NCBI GenBank assembly: GCA_012934845.2
Contig: WNNJ02001739.1
Span: forward strand, 372,001-436,000
DNA length: 64,000 nucleotides
Source: Pomphorhynchus laevis
Lineage: Eukaryota; Acanthocephala; Palaeacanthocephala; Echinorhynchida; Pomphorhynchidae
Direction: 5' to 3'
In this document: positions 10,868 through 20,893 of the stretch, one piece after another
Layout of the letters: each line of letters opens with the position of its first letter
How positions within the stretch are numbered: position 1 is the stretch's first letter
Translations under genes and position numbers: made by a program
Notes under the pieces: model-generated
The model's database searches: none
Told to the model about the DNA's origin: nothing
What the model saw: only the letters and a program-made list of their open reading frames with translations

Positions 10868-13043
10868 TTGCTACCTCGCCGACGAATCCTCTCCAAATCC
10901 TCGACATCGTATTTACTGCGCTTTTTGGCTTGTGTTCCATTGGCTACCGATCAAGGTCCGGTGATGGCTGTATTAAGGTGGCACGGTGCCAAGGTATCCG
11001 AGCAGATAAAGTCCCATGCCAAACATTTGTCAACTGACCATTTGGTCAGAGACAATTCATCTAGCCTCTCGTCGTTGTGTTGCGCGAGTGACCTCTGCTC
11101 CAGACGAGATGGGATCTCTGTCGACAACAATGCACGCTTGATGATGTCATTGACTGCGCTCTGGCGTGGCATTCTGCCTACGAACTTACGGTAGCTAAGC
11201 CCTTGTCGTCCACACGTTTCTACTTCAGCGCGACATGCACATACATGGGGCAGACAGACAGGAGCACCGAGCCGCAGGGAAACCTCGATGAGAAGTGACG
11301 AGTTATCGAGTCTCGAGCCAAGCGACGAGCAAGAACGTGCGTGAAAGAATGCTCAGAATGAGATGAAGTAATCGCAATTAGATGCGCTTTGCCCGCCTGG
11401 TCAGGTGCAGCTGACAACACTTTCGCTTGCTGGACAATAACTAATGGTACATCTTAGACTTATGTTCTGTCGCGAAGGGCTGTTAAACCGATATGATGAT
11501 GCACGTGACTGCTATTTGGTCACTCTGGCATTAAAAGTTGGTTCGCTGATCCCGTAGTCGTCTTGTTGTCGACCTGGTAGGAGCCGAGTTACTAGTGGAT
11601 GTGATTCAACGATAAATGTCAGGAATGCCGTAAGAGCAATGCCCGTGGCTCTCCTGATACCTTGACCACAGTTAGCAACGGGCAGAGACGACTGGTCCCA
11701 TGCTCTGAAAGGACTGAATGTTCGCCTTGCTATGTTCCTATCTTCTGATATCAGTGTGTACTGGCTGGAACGTATGTACGGTTCGCGGATCACTATTATC
11801 ATTGCATCGCGGCTCGGCGTATTGAAAGCGTTTGTGAAATCGATTTTCAACAGAGCTTGGCCACAGCTGTTGTTTGCATGATAGCAGCAACATGCGTGTG
11901 CAACCGCCTCCACTAAATGTTGAATTCCGATGCCGAGTTAACCCGGTGCCAGTTTCACAACTACAACGTCCCTCACAGAGCGACAGCCGACCTTCACAAC
12001 AAGACGACGTAGTGTGAAGCCTTCAACTATAGGTCTGATACCTTCTTCCTTCTAAGCCAGTACACACAGCGATGAACCGTATAAGATTGGCCTCACATCT
12101 GCCGGGACTTTATTAGCCAGACACATGTTATTTAAGTCCGTCAGCGAAGCTATCAGCTGCTGTCCAGCGGCGCCTGTAAGCGGACTCGTCATGACCTTAC
12201 GGTGTTGAGGACGGATACCATCAAGTCTTCCTGCTGAACCTGCTAGGAACGTCCTGATTGATGCAACAATATCGTTTTCAGTAATCGTAAGTGCCGTAGG
12301 TTGCCGTAGTAAGCGTCTGGATGCCTGGTTCAGTCAAATGCGACGAACTGCCGAATGTCGTTGCTCTCTTTAGATGCAGTAGGCGCAGATACAATAGTTC
12401 AATGGTTGAACGGAGCCAGAGAGTCGTTACTGGATGCCAGCCTAACTGCACCGCGCAGTCTTCCTCTTCGATATTCGCCAATACCCGCTCAGACATGTTA
12501 TGAAAGTCGTCCGAAGTTGTTTTTCTTACTATTTTATCTACGAGACTGCGTTTGCGCTTCAGGTTGTGGCTGTAAAAAATTTGACGAGTATCTTGATAGG
12601 GCTTTGCTCACTTTAGTTGCCATATTCGGTCGGTGTCATTTACCGCCCCGCTCTGTAACTGCGTAGCAACTGTGAACGAAGATTAATGGTTGCCAACCAT
12701 CTATGTGGTCTGGGTTTAAATTGATGATATCAATCAGTGCTGATCGAGCGGCAGCAAGGATACGAGACGCCTTATGAATGTATTTACGTACTCGACCTGT
12801 ATGCGATTCAACCACGACGTTGAGTAGCATATGAGATTGCACATATTCGTTATTGTTAGCTTGAATAGAAGTTGTAGCGTTGTTCGAATCATAAGAGCCT
12901 ATAGGATCGGTTGTCAACCATGGCAATTGCAATATAACCGTTGAAAGAACCCAACCGAATCCTGAACATTGGCTGCCTGTGGGCCATGACTGTATACAAT
13001 GCCACTTGACGTCAAATTCAGTTACAGCAGACAAACTACACAA
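10868..13043 (-). pseudogene. R2-superfamily-like LINE, decayed (second lineage)
   Basis: Minus strand, in broken frames, reading from 13043 down. Pre-RT segment: 12496-12278 (MSERVLANIEEEDCAVQL). Fingers: about 12290-12130 (IRTFLAGSAGRLDGIRPQH). Then GIRPIVEGFTLRRLVVKV near 12025. Palm motif A: 11850-11810 (QALLKIDFTNAFNTPSRDA). Near the 3' end a GLSYRKFVGRMPRQSAVND block and 11172-10951 (NDIIKRALLSTEIPSRLEQ, then AWDFICSDTLAPCHLN). I recall this as an invertebrate retroelement lineage whose C-terminus resembles a PD-(D/E)XK nuclease. Many stops and frameshifts are present. It is distinct from the 30-38 kb copies, which have CxC...H...C and RHNAxR blocks. Confidence 0.7.
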
Positions 13044-13630
13044 ATACCGATTTTCTTCTCATGACCTATATTTATTAATTGATCATAATCGATTGTAATA
13101 AGTTAATGTTAGCTATATTCAATGGATACCTTCAGTTTCCTTGGAGTTCAGAAAGAAACTTTTTGCTCGTTGATTTCTTAGTAATTGCATAATTTATCAC
13201 TTTAATTTTAAAGCCGTAACTATTTATATCTAACACACTTTTTAATAAATAGCACACAATAATAAATAATTAAATAATCATCAATAATTAATAACACAAT
13301 TTTTTGTACTATCTTCCATGATCTTACTGTAGATCCACGTTAAGCGAATCGTGCGATAACTTTCGACTTTAGATACTTCTTCCTCTTTATAGATTTGGAC
13401 TACAATTACATCTAATACTTGTCTCACTTCCATGATCACTTAGTGTTTTAGCCAATAAAACACTAATTGTGGTTCGAAGCCAGATCATTAAAATCGTATA
13501 CTTGATTTCTCTATATTCAGCTGAATTTTCTGTAACCGAATCATGATCATTCATGCTTTTGTTGTAAATGGATCTTTGATCCAAAATTGGCAACAAAACT
13601 TTGTAAAAAATGATTTATTTTTACGTGGTA
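13044..13630. other. Non-coding, AT-rich
   Basis: No gene or recognised element. The open frame starting at 13543 (+) is the reverse side of the LINE family A 3' tail. Confidence 0.5.
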
Positions 13631-15250
13631 AATGCGTGCCGGCGCACGCTTACATGACCACTACAAAAAAACAACAATCTAAGTCGTGTGTTGAGAAGGT
13701 GAGGACTGAGGAGTTATTTGAATGTGATAAAAGAGGGAGGGCGGCGGACGTCTTTTGGAAGCTGATTCCAGGCGAGGGAGTGGCGACGATGAATGATCGG
13801 AGACCGTAGTTAGAGTGATTGGGAATGTGGAGTAAGAGGGAATGACGGAACGTAGCGATAGAGAGATGGGTAAGTGTCGTCTAAGAAAGGGAGGCTGATG
13901 AACGATGAAAAGCTGACAGCGATGAGAGGAAAAGTGACGAGAAGGCGGAGTTTGGATGTGGATTTGGATGGTTGGCTGGGCGAGTTGGCAAGACGAATGT
14001 GTGGTTGAAGCGACGTAGACGTAGAACTCGAACGGCGGAGTTGATTAATCATTTTAGGGGTAGGATGGTGGATTTTGGAGAATTGGCCAAAAGGCCAAGG
14101 TAGTAATCGATTTTAGAGAAGAGAAGCGATGAAAGAAGATACATACGCGAACAGAAGTCGATAAGGGGGCAGATACGGCGGATGTCACGGAGAATTAAGT
14201 TAGACGAGCGGACCTTGTCACGGACGACGGTTTTTAAGGGAAAGGTGATCATCGAAATGGAAGCCTAAGAAAGTGATATTATGGACTATGGGGATGATTA
14301 ATTAGGCAAAAGATAGAAGATGATGATATATGTTATAGTCCGACGGAGGAGGATACATATTATTTTAGACTTGTCGGGACTTATAACGAGATGAAGATGG
14401 GAGAGACGTTTGTAGATAGAAGAAAGACAGTTGGAGACAGAAATGGCGATATCGTGTATGTGATGGGTGGTGCATGATCATAGATTAGGATGTCATCGGA
14501 ATGTTACAAGAAGTTAAAGGATTAAGGTTTGGTAAACGGAGAGGTCGACAAGCAGATGAGAGAAAATCAGGGGACCTAGGACTGAATCTTGTGTGACCCC
14601 GCAAAAAATAGGTATGGGGGAGGATGATGAATTTGAACAGACGCGAAAGTAACAATCGGATAGATATGAGGCAAACCATGCTACGGGGGAGGAAGAAAAG
14701 CCGTAATCATAACGAAGGTGATAGAGTAGGATGGAGTGGTCGACGATGTCGGAGGCGGAAAAGAGGTCAAGGTAGATGAGAACTCTATATGTAGCTTTGT
14801 CACGAAAAATAAGTAGGTGGTTGTAAACTTTCATGCAGACGATTTCGGTGGAGTGATTAGAGCGGAAAGTGGATTGGTAATGTGAGTACAGATGGGATGA
14901 GAGAGATACACGTTGATCTGCATTACGATGAGGCGTTCTAATAGCTTAGAAACAGTAGGGGGAGTGAAATGATTCGATACCTAGAAGGAAGGGGTCGAGC
15001 GATTGTTTCTTAAGGAGGGGACCAACGATCAGTGTGAAGGAAAGATACGACTGCAGATGGACCAGTTAAACAAAGTGGTGAGTAAAGGGGATATCGATAA
15101 GCATATGGATTTAAGTGTGGGGGTAGGTATGGGATCCGCAGGTGAGGTTTTGTTGGGCAAGGACATGAGGATAGATGAGACTTCGGCAGGTGAGACAGCG
15201 AGAAGATGAAAGATTTCCGTGAAGGTAGGTGCCGCAGAGTAGAGTGGGAT
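13630..15250 (-). pseudogene. LINE family A, reverse transcriptase and 3' tail
   Basis: 5'-truncated family A copy on the minus strand. Fingers: about 15250-15110 (LSPAEVSSILMSLPNKTS). Then VSKLLERLIVMQINVYLSHP near 14960. Palm: 14834-14514 (YLDLFSASDIVDHSILLYHL, motif B mutated to GVTQDSVLGPLIF). Thumb blocks: 14252-14049 (VVRDKVRSSNLILRDIRRI). A serine-rich C-terminal end lies at 14052-13810. A 3' tail with a perfect hairpin is at 13634-13649. Multiple frameshifts are present and motif A is damaged (DLFSASDIVDH). Confidence 0.8.
13634..13649 (-). promoter_or_regulatory. Family A 3'-tail hairpin
   Basis: GCGTGC-loop-GCACGC, a perfect 6-bp stem with a 4-nt loop, followed on the minus strand by GCATTTACCACGT. 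The same position in the copies at 59.62 kb and 41.88 kb also folds, with changed bases on both arms. This suggests a 3' recognition structure for LINE reverse transcription. Confidence 0.6.
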
Positions 15251-15649
15251 GAGGTGAAGATGGGGTGTGATAGAGCAACGTGGATATTTTGGTATTTATT
15301 TTGAACAATATTTATTTTATACTTGAATAACGAGGTCCCAATATTAACATTTATATTACTCAAGGCCAAACTGATCGAGTGACATGATTATGCGATCATG
15401 TCAACGAGTACAAAATTGCATTTAGAGTTCTACATAAACTCCGAGAAAATTTTCGATAATAAAAGGGCTTTTACAGTCCACAAAGATGTCAGAGCAAGGA
15501 TGGCAAAACTTTGATGGCCATATTTCTATCTTGTTCTGGCATGAAGGGCCGGTCTCATTTAGTTTAATAGATGCTTGTCCGTTATTCTTGTATGAATAAT
15601 GGACTATTCTTGTTGAGGAGGGCAAAATAAAATGCCCGGGGGTCCGCAT

Positions 15650-15897
15650 TTGTCCGTAGGCCGCATGTGATAAAGGAGGGAGGGCTGCGGACGTCTTTAG
15701 GAAGCTGATTCCAGGCAAGGGAGTGGCGACGGATGAATGATCGAAGACCGTAGTTAGAGTAAGAGGGAATGACGGAACGTAGCGATAGAGAGATGGGTAA
15801 GTGTCGTCTAAGAAAGGGAGGCTGATGAACGATGAAAAGCTGACAGCGATGAGAGGAAAATTGACGAGAAGGCGGAGTTTGGATGTGGATTTTAAAT
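15650..15897 (-). pseudogene. LINE family A, short 3' fragment
   Basis: About 210 bp here (15690-15895) match 13723-13960 closely, with small indels. It encodes the same C-terminal block (RLLVNFPLIAVSFSSFISLP). The fragment is truncated upstream at about 15897. Confidence 0.8.
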
Positions 15898-16463
15898 TAT
15901 TCAAAATTTACAAAAATTACCCACATATAACTCGACATTTTTGATCTTAGAGAGTGAAGGCAAATAAATTTGTCAATTATTTAAGGCAAATAATTATGAA
16001 GGCAAATAAATTTGTAACTTATTATTTTTCACGTGTTCTCTTTATGCTGTTTTGATACAGTTTTTATTTATTTTGATGTCTCGTAAGTTGTTGTATGTAC
16101 TTACCCTTTGTCTCGTAAGTTGTTTGCAATAAAATTAAACGGAGCCAACATTTTGTATAAATTACAATTATGAAAGTATTTGTGCTTTTATCAAAGTATA
16201 GCACCATACAAGATCGAGCAGAGCTAAAACCGGCATGATTGATTTTCTTGATCGCCAATTTATATCCGTTTTAAAGCATATATATAAATTAACTAAATCA
16301 GACCAGCAAAGTCTACGTATTTTATATTATTTATAAATTAAAAAAATAGAAATATAAAAAATCATAAAATATTGTTCTTTTTGTTCTAATAAAAAAATCT
16401 TAAAGCATTTTCCCTTTTACTTATGTAATTCAGATATACATGTGATTTTGAATATTTACTGCA
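15898..16463. other. 5' flank of TCF25
   Basis: AT-rich. A family D-like end lies near 16296-16330 (CAAAGTCTACGTATTTTATA). No TATA box or initiator can be assigned with confidence. The start codon is preceded by TTTACTGCA. Confidence 0.4.
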
Positions 16464-18278
16464 ATGGTAGGTAGACAAGTTTTGAAAAGGTTGAAAGAGT
16501 TGCATCCTCTAGAGGAAGCAGTTGAAAAATTACAACATCAAAAACCAGATGTTGAGAAGTCGAGGCAATTCAGTAAATCTAACCGATTTGGTGCGTTACA
16601 ACAGCAGGAAAGCGAATCCTCTTTTGCAAATGATGGTGAAATATCAGGAGACGATAGCTCAGAAATGACATCTACATATAAAAGAAAACATCGGCGCTCG
16701 AAACAAAAAAGACAGAAGGACATTGAAGAAAGTATAACAGGTGTAAGTGAAGCAGTAGACGAGATATCGAACGATAAAAATAGTATACTAGATGAGCAGA
16801 TATACAATTCGGTAGCATATACGCCGTACATAGCTATTTCCTTAAGACATCTTAACTATCAGAATGAATTTTTACGTAAATACGGTGGTCGATCGAATAC
16901 CGGGGAATCCAATGTTAATAACGTCAGAGGACATGCCAAATCCAATATCCATAAACGTTACGAAATATTTGTTAGTTCAGCTGCCCAAGGGATTTACATT
17001 GACCATGCTGTTGAAAGTGGCCTCATCATGGAGTGTGTACAAGGGTCAACGTTTAAGTATTGTCATTCTAAAGCATATCAATCTACAGAACAGGAGTTTA
17101 TCAATATTTTCATTGAAAATAAGGATATGCTATCTTTTGTGGGTACAAAATCTGAAAATCTAAATTCGTTAATATATGTCAGTGAATTATATTGTATTCA
17201 AGAGGATAATACGGCTTTAGCGAAAATATCCGACTATTGCATTTTACTTTTGCAGAACTCGCTAAATCCCCGCTTCCAGTTTTCGTTTGAAAAGCAACAA
17301 TCCAAGATATTGGCCAACAATAAAAGCAAACAACACAAAAGTATTTCACAATTACCGTATAACGATTACTACGAAAACAGGGCTTTCCATATTGTGCTTT
17401 TCCGCCATGCACTGTTGCTTAGCAATCGGGGTTTACCGAGAACAGCGTTGGAAATTTGTAAAGTGTTGTTAAATCTTGACTCTGAAGATCCGCTAGCCAT
17501 AAATCTGATAATAGATGTATTTGCAATTCGTTCTGGAGAATATCAGTTTTTAACTAACTATTTTGAAGAGCACGCTGACAGATATCATCTATATAATATA
17601 CCTGGCATGTGCTTTCATTATGCCTTGGCTTTATTTATGTTAAAGCAAGAAGATAAAGCGAAACTAGCAATGATAAAAGCGGCTAAAATGTTCCCCGGCA
17701 CATTGTATATGCTTCTAGACCGTTTGTCTATTCAAACCGATTCGCGGACTGAGTCTTTACTGCTCAGCTTGATTGACGACCCGAATGTTTTAAGATTGTT
17801 GTCATTCTTGTTTGTTGAACGACTTCACTATTCAACTTGGTCGTCCACTACTGTTCTTCGCTTTCTCGAACAATCAGTGATGACAATAGAAGAATTTTAC
17901 GACAGGTCAGCCAATTGTGACATTTTTAAAGGACTCATACCAATCCAAGTACGACGCCATATTGCATTGTCCGATAAGCCTGGAAATGAAACTAGCTATA
18001 TGAAGGAAATGCTGATGGCCGAAAAACTACAATGGGAAAGCGCATATGGAAAGTACAATCCTTTAAATGTCTTTAACCCGTTTCCACCAATTTCGAATAT
18101 ATTCGGCCCCTACACCATTCAAAACGATCCAAGCTCTACCCAGTCGTTACTTGGATCGTTTATTGGATCTATATTTCCTAACCAAGAAGCTGCAAATTTG
18201 CTAGGGCAAATTACCCAAAGATTATTTGGACATAACACTGAGTCAACAAGCGAAAATGCAGGCAACAATCCCGAATAG
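16464..18278 (+). CDS. TCF25: TCF25 / NULP1 / Rqc1 family protein
   Basis: 604 codons, uninterrupted. TCF25 (yeast Rqc1) works with the Ltn1/Listerin ubiquitin ligase in ribosome-associated quality control, tagging stalled nascent chains on 60S subunits. It has also been described as a transcription regulator. Family features seen: an N-terminal VLKRLKELHPLEE-like start, an acidic/serine stretch, then a basic KRKHRRSKQKRQK patch at about residues 72-85. The diagnostic AISLRHLNYQNEFLRKYGG (in vertebrates LNPDTELKRYFG) is at about 124-142. The helical-repeat core has ENRAFHIVLFRHALLLSNRG and LPRTALEICKVLLNLDSEDP at about residues 304-345, and FHYALALFMLKQ at about 389-400. The C-terminus has a Pro/Phe-rich block (VFNPFPPISNIF). 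It is slightly shorter than the ~676-residue human protein. It has no intron, unlike TFDP in this window. ATG at 16464 fits the family N-terminus and is the first in frame. Confidence 0.96.
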   Translation: MVGRQVLKRLKELHPLEEAVEKLQHQKPDVEKSRQFSKSNRFGALQQQESESSFANDGEISGDDSSEMTSTYKRKHRRSKQKRQKDIEESITGVSEAVDEISNDKNSILDEQIYNSVAYTPYIAISLRHLNYQNEFLRKYGGRSNTGESNVNNVRGHAKSNIHKRYEIFVSSAAQGIYIDHAVESGLIMECVQGSTFKYCHSKAYQSTEQEFINIFIENKDMLSFVGTKSENLNSLIYVSELYCIQEDNTALAKISDYCILLLQNSLNPRFQFSFEKQQSKILANNKSKQHKSISQLPYNDYYENRAFHIVLFRHALLLSNRGLPRTALEICKVLLNLDSEDPLAINLIIDVFAIRSGEYQFLTNYFEEHADRYHLYNIPGMCFHYALALFMLKQEDKAKLAMIKAAKMFPGTLYMLLDRLSIQTDSRTESLLLSLIDDPNVLRLLSFLFVERLHYSTWSSTTVLRFLEQSVMTIEEFYDRSANCDIFKGLIPIQVRRHIALSDKPGNETSYMKEMLMAEKLQWESAYGKYNPLNVFNPFPPISNIFGPYTIQNDPSSTQSLLGSFIGSIFPNQEAANLLGQITQRLFGHNTESTSENAGNNPE

Positions 18279-19800
18279 AGTTACCGTTCATCCATGTTTC
18301 GACGATTATGATCAGCGCAATTAACATGATGCAGCGAGTGATATTCTCCTTCAGTTACCGATTTTTTCAAAAAAAAGTAGTTTGTTAATTCGACAATTCA
18401 ATACTACTGTGTTATATTGGTATAATTACTTTAAGAAATGCGTTTTTATCTTGACGAAACGCATTATAATATTGATATGAAAAACATTTTAATCTTGAGG
18501 AAATACATTTAAAACGCAATTTTGCATTGGATCGAGGAGCAAGGCTAAATCTAGTACTCTTAAAGATAAGTAGGCTTTAATCTAATTATTGTCAGTTAAC
18601 TGGTTTTATTTCTTATAATTTAGTAACTTATTATTTGGCCAAGAGTTATTTGAAAAGGAATCATAAAACGAAAGGTTTTGCATTTGTACTGTACGTGTTT
18701 GATTATAATTGAACTTTAATCGATTTCATTGTCTCAATATATTGTGCTCCATTGTAAATTAGCAAAAAATCGAGAAGATATATATATATAAATGTAAAGG
18801 AATTTCTTAGATTCCATTAATTTAAAATAATAATAGTTAATTTTAATTATTATCTCACATCACCCGTGACCGCTGATATATAGTTATCCTAATAAACAGT
18901 GCAGATTCTAATTAATATAAATTAACACTCGCTCATTCATCCTTTATTGTGCAGAATTTCAATAACTACTATTAGATTAATTTATAATTAAAAATTTATT
19001 TATATTAAGAAATTAAATTAGATTTTAATTGGCTTTTGTTGGTCTAATGTGACTATTACAACTTCTGATGCTGCTGACTTCCACATTTTCGGATGTCTTG
19101 AGAGTTATATACTAGATGTACCACTTATTTTTGAATTTTTGACTATGATACTAAGGACTTTAAGAATCATAGGTTATTAGCAGATGCAATTTCATCATAG
19201 TGATCACTTCTTTCAAATATTTATTATTATTTATTAATATTAATCGTTATACTCTACAGGTCATTTAATCGATATGCTTCATATCTTTAGAGGGGTTTGC
19301 CATTAAATGGTGCCCCTAACTTCCGGCAAATTTAAGATGATAGAAAATGTCTTTCGTTACAGTTTTCACAACACCTCATCAAATAGTAATCAACTTGGTC
19401 TGCCGTACCCTTGTTGCTCGAGCAACAAGATGAGCGATTCCTTGAAGAAACCCGGAAACATCGATTGGCACCGTTTGTGCTGCCTTCGTATCTTTAATCA
19501 GTAAAATCAAATAATAATCAATTTGCATTAATGTTCAAATTGGCATACTTGTATCAAGAATCATGAGATGTATATAACATAAATATAAAAGACGATATTT
19601 CCTTATTCAATTCTATTTGCTCCTATCTATTTCCACAAGTAGATAAAGTAAAGATAATATATTTAATATTTAAATTTCATCAATTAACATAAATTAACAT
19701 AAATTTCATAAATTTCATAAATTTCATAATTTTTATAAAATATGGTAAAAATTAACCAATTCCGTCAATATTAAAATTTTTATTTAATATTTATTTATAA
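18279..19800. other. 3' flank of TCF25 and AT-rich spacer
   Basis: No gene recognised. It includes a 118-bp direct repeat unit (18826-18943). The polyadenylation site is uncertain: AATAAA occurs at about 18890, but inside that repeated segment. Confidence 0.5.
18826..18943. repeat. 118-bp dispersed direct repeat, copy 1
   Basis: Nearly identical (about three differences) to 21400-21516. Both contain CACCCGTGACCGCTGATA and end at CTCGCTCATTCATCCTT. The pair is 2.5 kb apart in the same orientation. Confidence 0.9.
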
Positions 19801-20318
19801 ATAATTATTGGAGCTGGATCAAAGGAAATACGAAATTATTTTTGATATTTCGCTAACTTCTGTTAGCATCTTCAGAAAATTACAATGTTTAAAAAAAATT
19901 AATGATTTATTAAAGTAAAAAAACTAAAAAACTAAAAAACTAATGTTTTTTGAAATGTACATGCTTATATAAAACAGTTCAAAATGATCACTGCCATTTG
20001 CTATGGGCAGGCGCTGCTGTTGTTAGCGATAACCAGCTGCTTTCACTGTTGTTTGAATTTTTAAAACGATTTCAGCAACGTTTGAATTTGAATTTTTTTA
20101 AACGATTTCGGCAACTTTTGAAGGTATTTTGAATTTTTAATTCAATTTCGGCAACTTTTGAAGGTACTTTGAATTTTTAACACGATTTCGGCAATTTTTG
20201 AAGGTATTTTGAATTTTTTAAACGTTTTTTTTATATAAGATGATAACAAAAGTTAGCGAAATATCAAAAATAATTTCGTCCTTCCTTTGATCCAGCTCCA
20301 ATAAATATTTATCAATGA
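19801..20318. mobile_element. MITE-like element with ~65-bp inverted ends
   Basis: The left end, about 19801-19866 (TTGGAGCTGGATCAAAGG to CTAACTTCTGTTAGC), is matched by its reverse complement at about 20240-20318, with few differences. The interior is non-coding and holds a tandem repeat. A third, single end lies at 23306-23375. The inner edge folds as GCTAAC-TTCT-GTTAGC. This is typical of a non-autonomous DNA transposon, but no transposase or target duplication was found. Confidence 0.75.
20054..20225. repeat. Tandem repeat, ~47-bp unit, about 4 copies
   Basis: Repeats of CGATTTCGGCAACTTTTG followed by AAGGTATTTTGAATTTTT, in the centre of the inverted-repeat element. The first copies are less regular. 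Confidence 0.8.
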
Positions 20319-20572
20319 TGGATCAGTATCAACTATTTAAATTTATTTATTATTTATTATTTATACATAATAAATAATAATACTTATATTATAGAGCCAT
20401 CATACCTGAGCTATTAAACTAATGAATGGCTGAAGATACAAATAAAATGTAATTTTTCATTTAAAACTACAATCTTATCTATAAGAAATCTAAACAAAAA
20501 CCCATTTTCAACATAACTTATAATCTATCTTGAAATAATAATTATGTTTTTAATAAAATATAAATCAAAAAT

Positions 20573-20612
20573 ATTGATGGCCATCAATGCAAAAATATTG
20601 ATGGCCATCAAT
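20573..20612. repeat. Two tandem perfect 16-bp palindromes
   Basis: ATTGATGGCCATCAAT occurs at 20573-20588 and 20597-20612, with a 24-bp period. It could be a dimer protein-binding site or a chance duplication. No adjacent gene is recognised. Confidence 0.85.
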
Positions 20613-20769
20613 GTGATGTCATTTATGTTATTTCAATAGCATAAATTTTATAATTGTTATATGATTTTATATAACTTATATCAAGTTAAAATAAAAAATT
20701 GAAACTTAAAATAAAAGTCAATTTGTATGAATTGGCTAATAAATATATTTAATAAATGCATTTATTTGT

Positions 20770-20893
20770 AATAAATTACATTTACATTTTCAATAAATTA
20801 CATTTACATTTTCAATAAATTACATTTACATTTTCAATAAATTACATTTACATTTTCAATAAATTACATTTACATTTTCAATAAATTACATTT
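20770..20893. repeat. 22-bp tandem array, 5.6 copies
   Basis: Five perfect copies of a 22-bp unit (ATAAATTACATTTACATTTT plus flanking C and A), period exact, from 20770 to 20879. A partial sixth copy follows. The lack of divergence suggests recent expansion. Confidence 0.95.

Noticed and set aside
13543-13809. 88-codon + frame
   Set aside because: It is the reverse side of the family A LINE 3' tail on the minus strand.
16538-16831. 97-codon minus frame inside TCF25
   Set aside because: Antisense shadow of the conserved TCF25 coding sequence.
19307-19504. 65-codon + frame
   Set aside because: No motif, splice signals or conservation clue.
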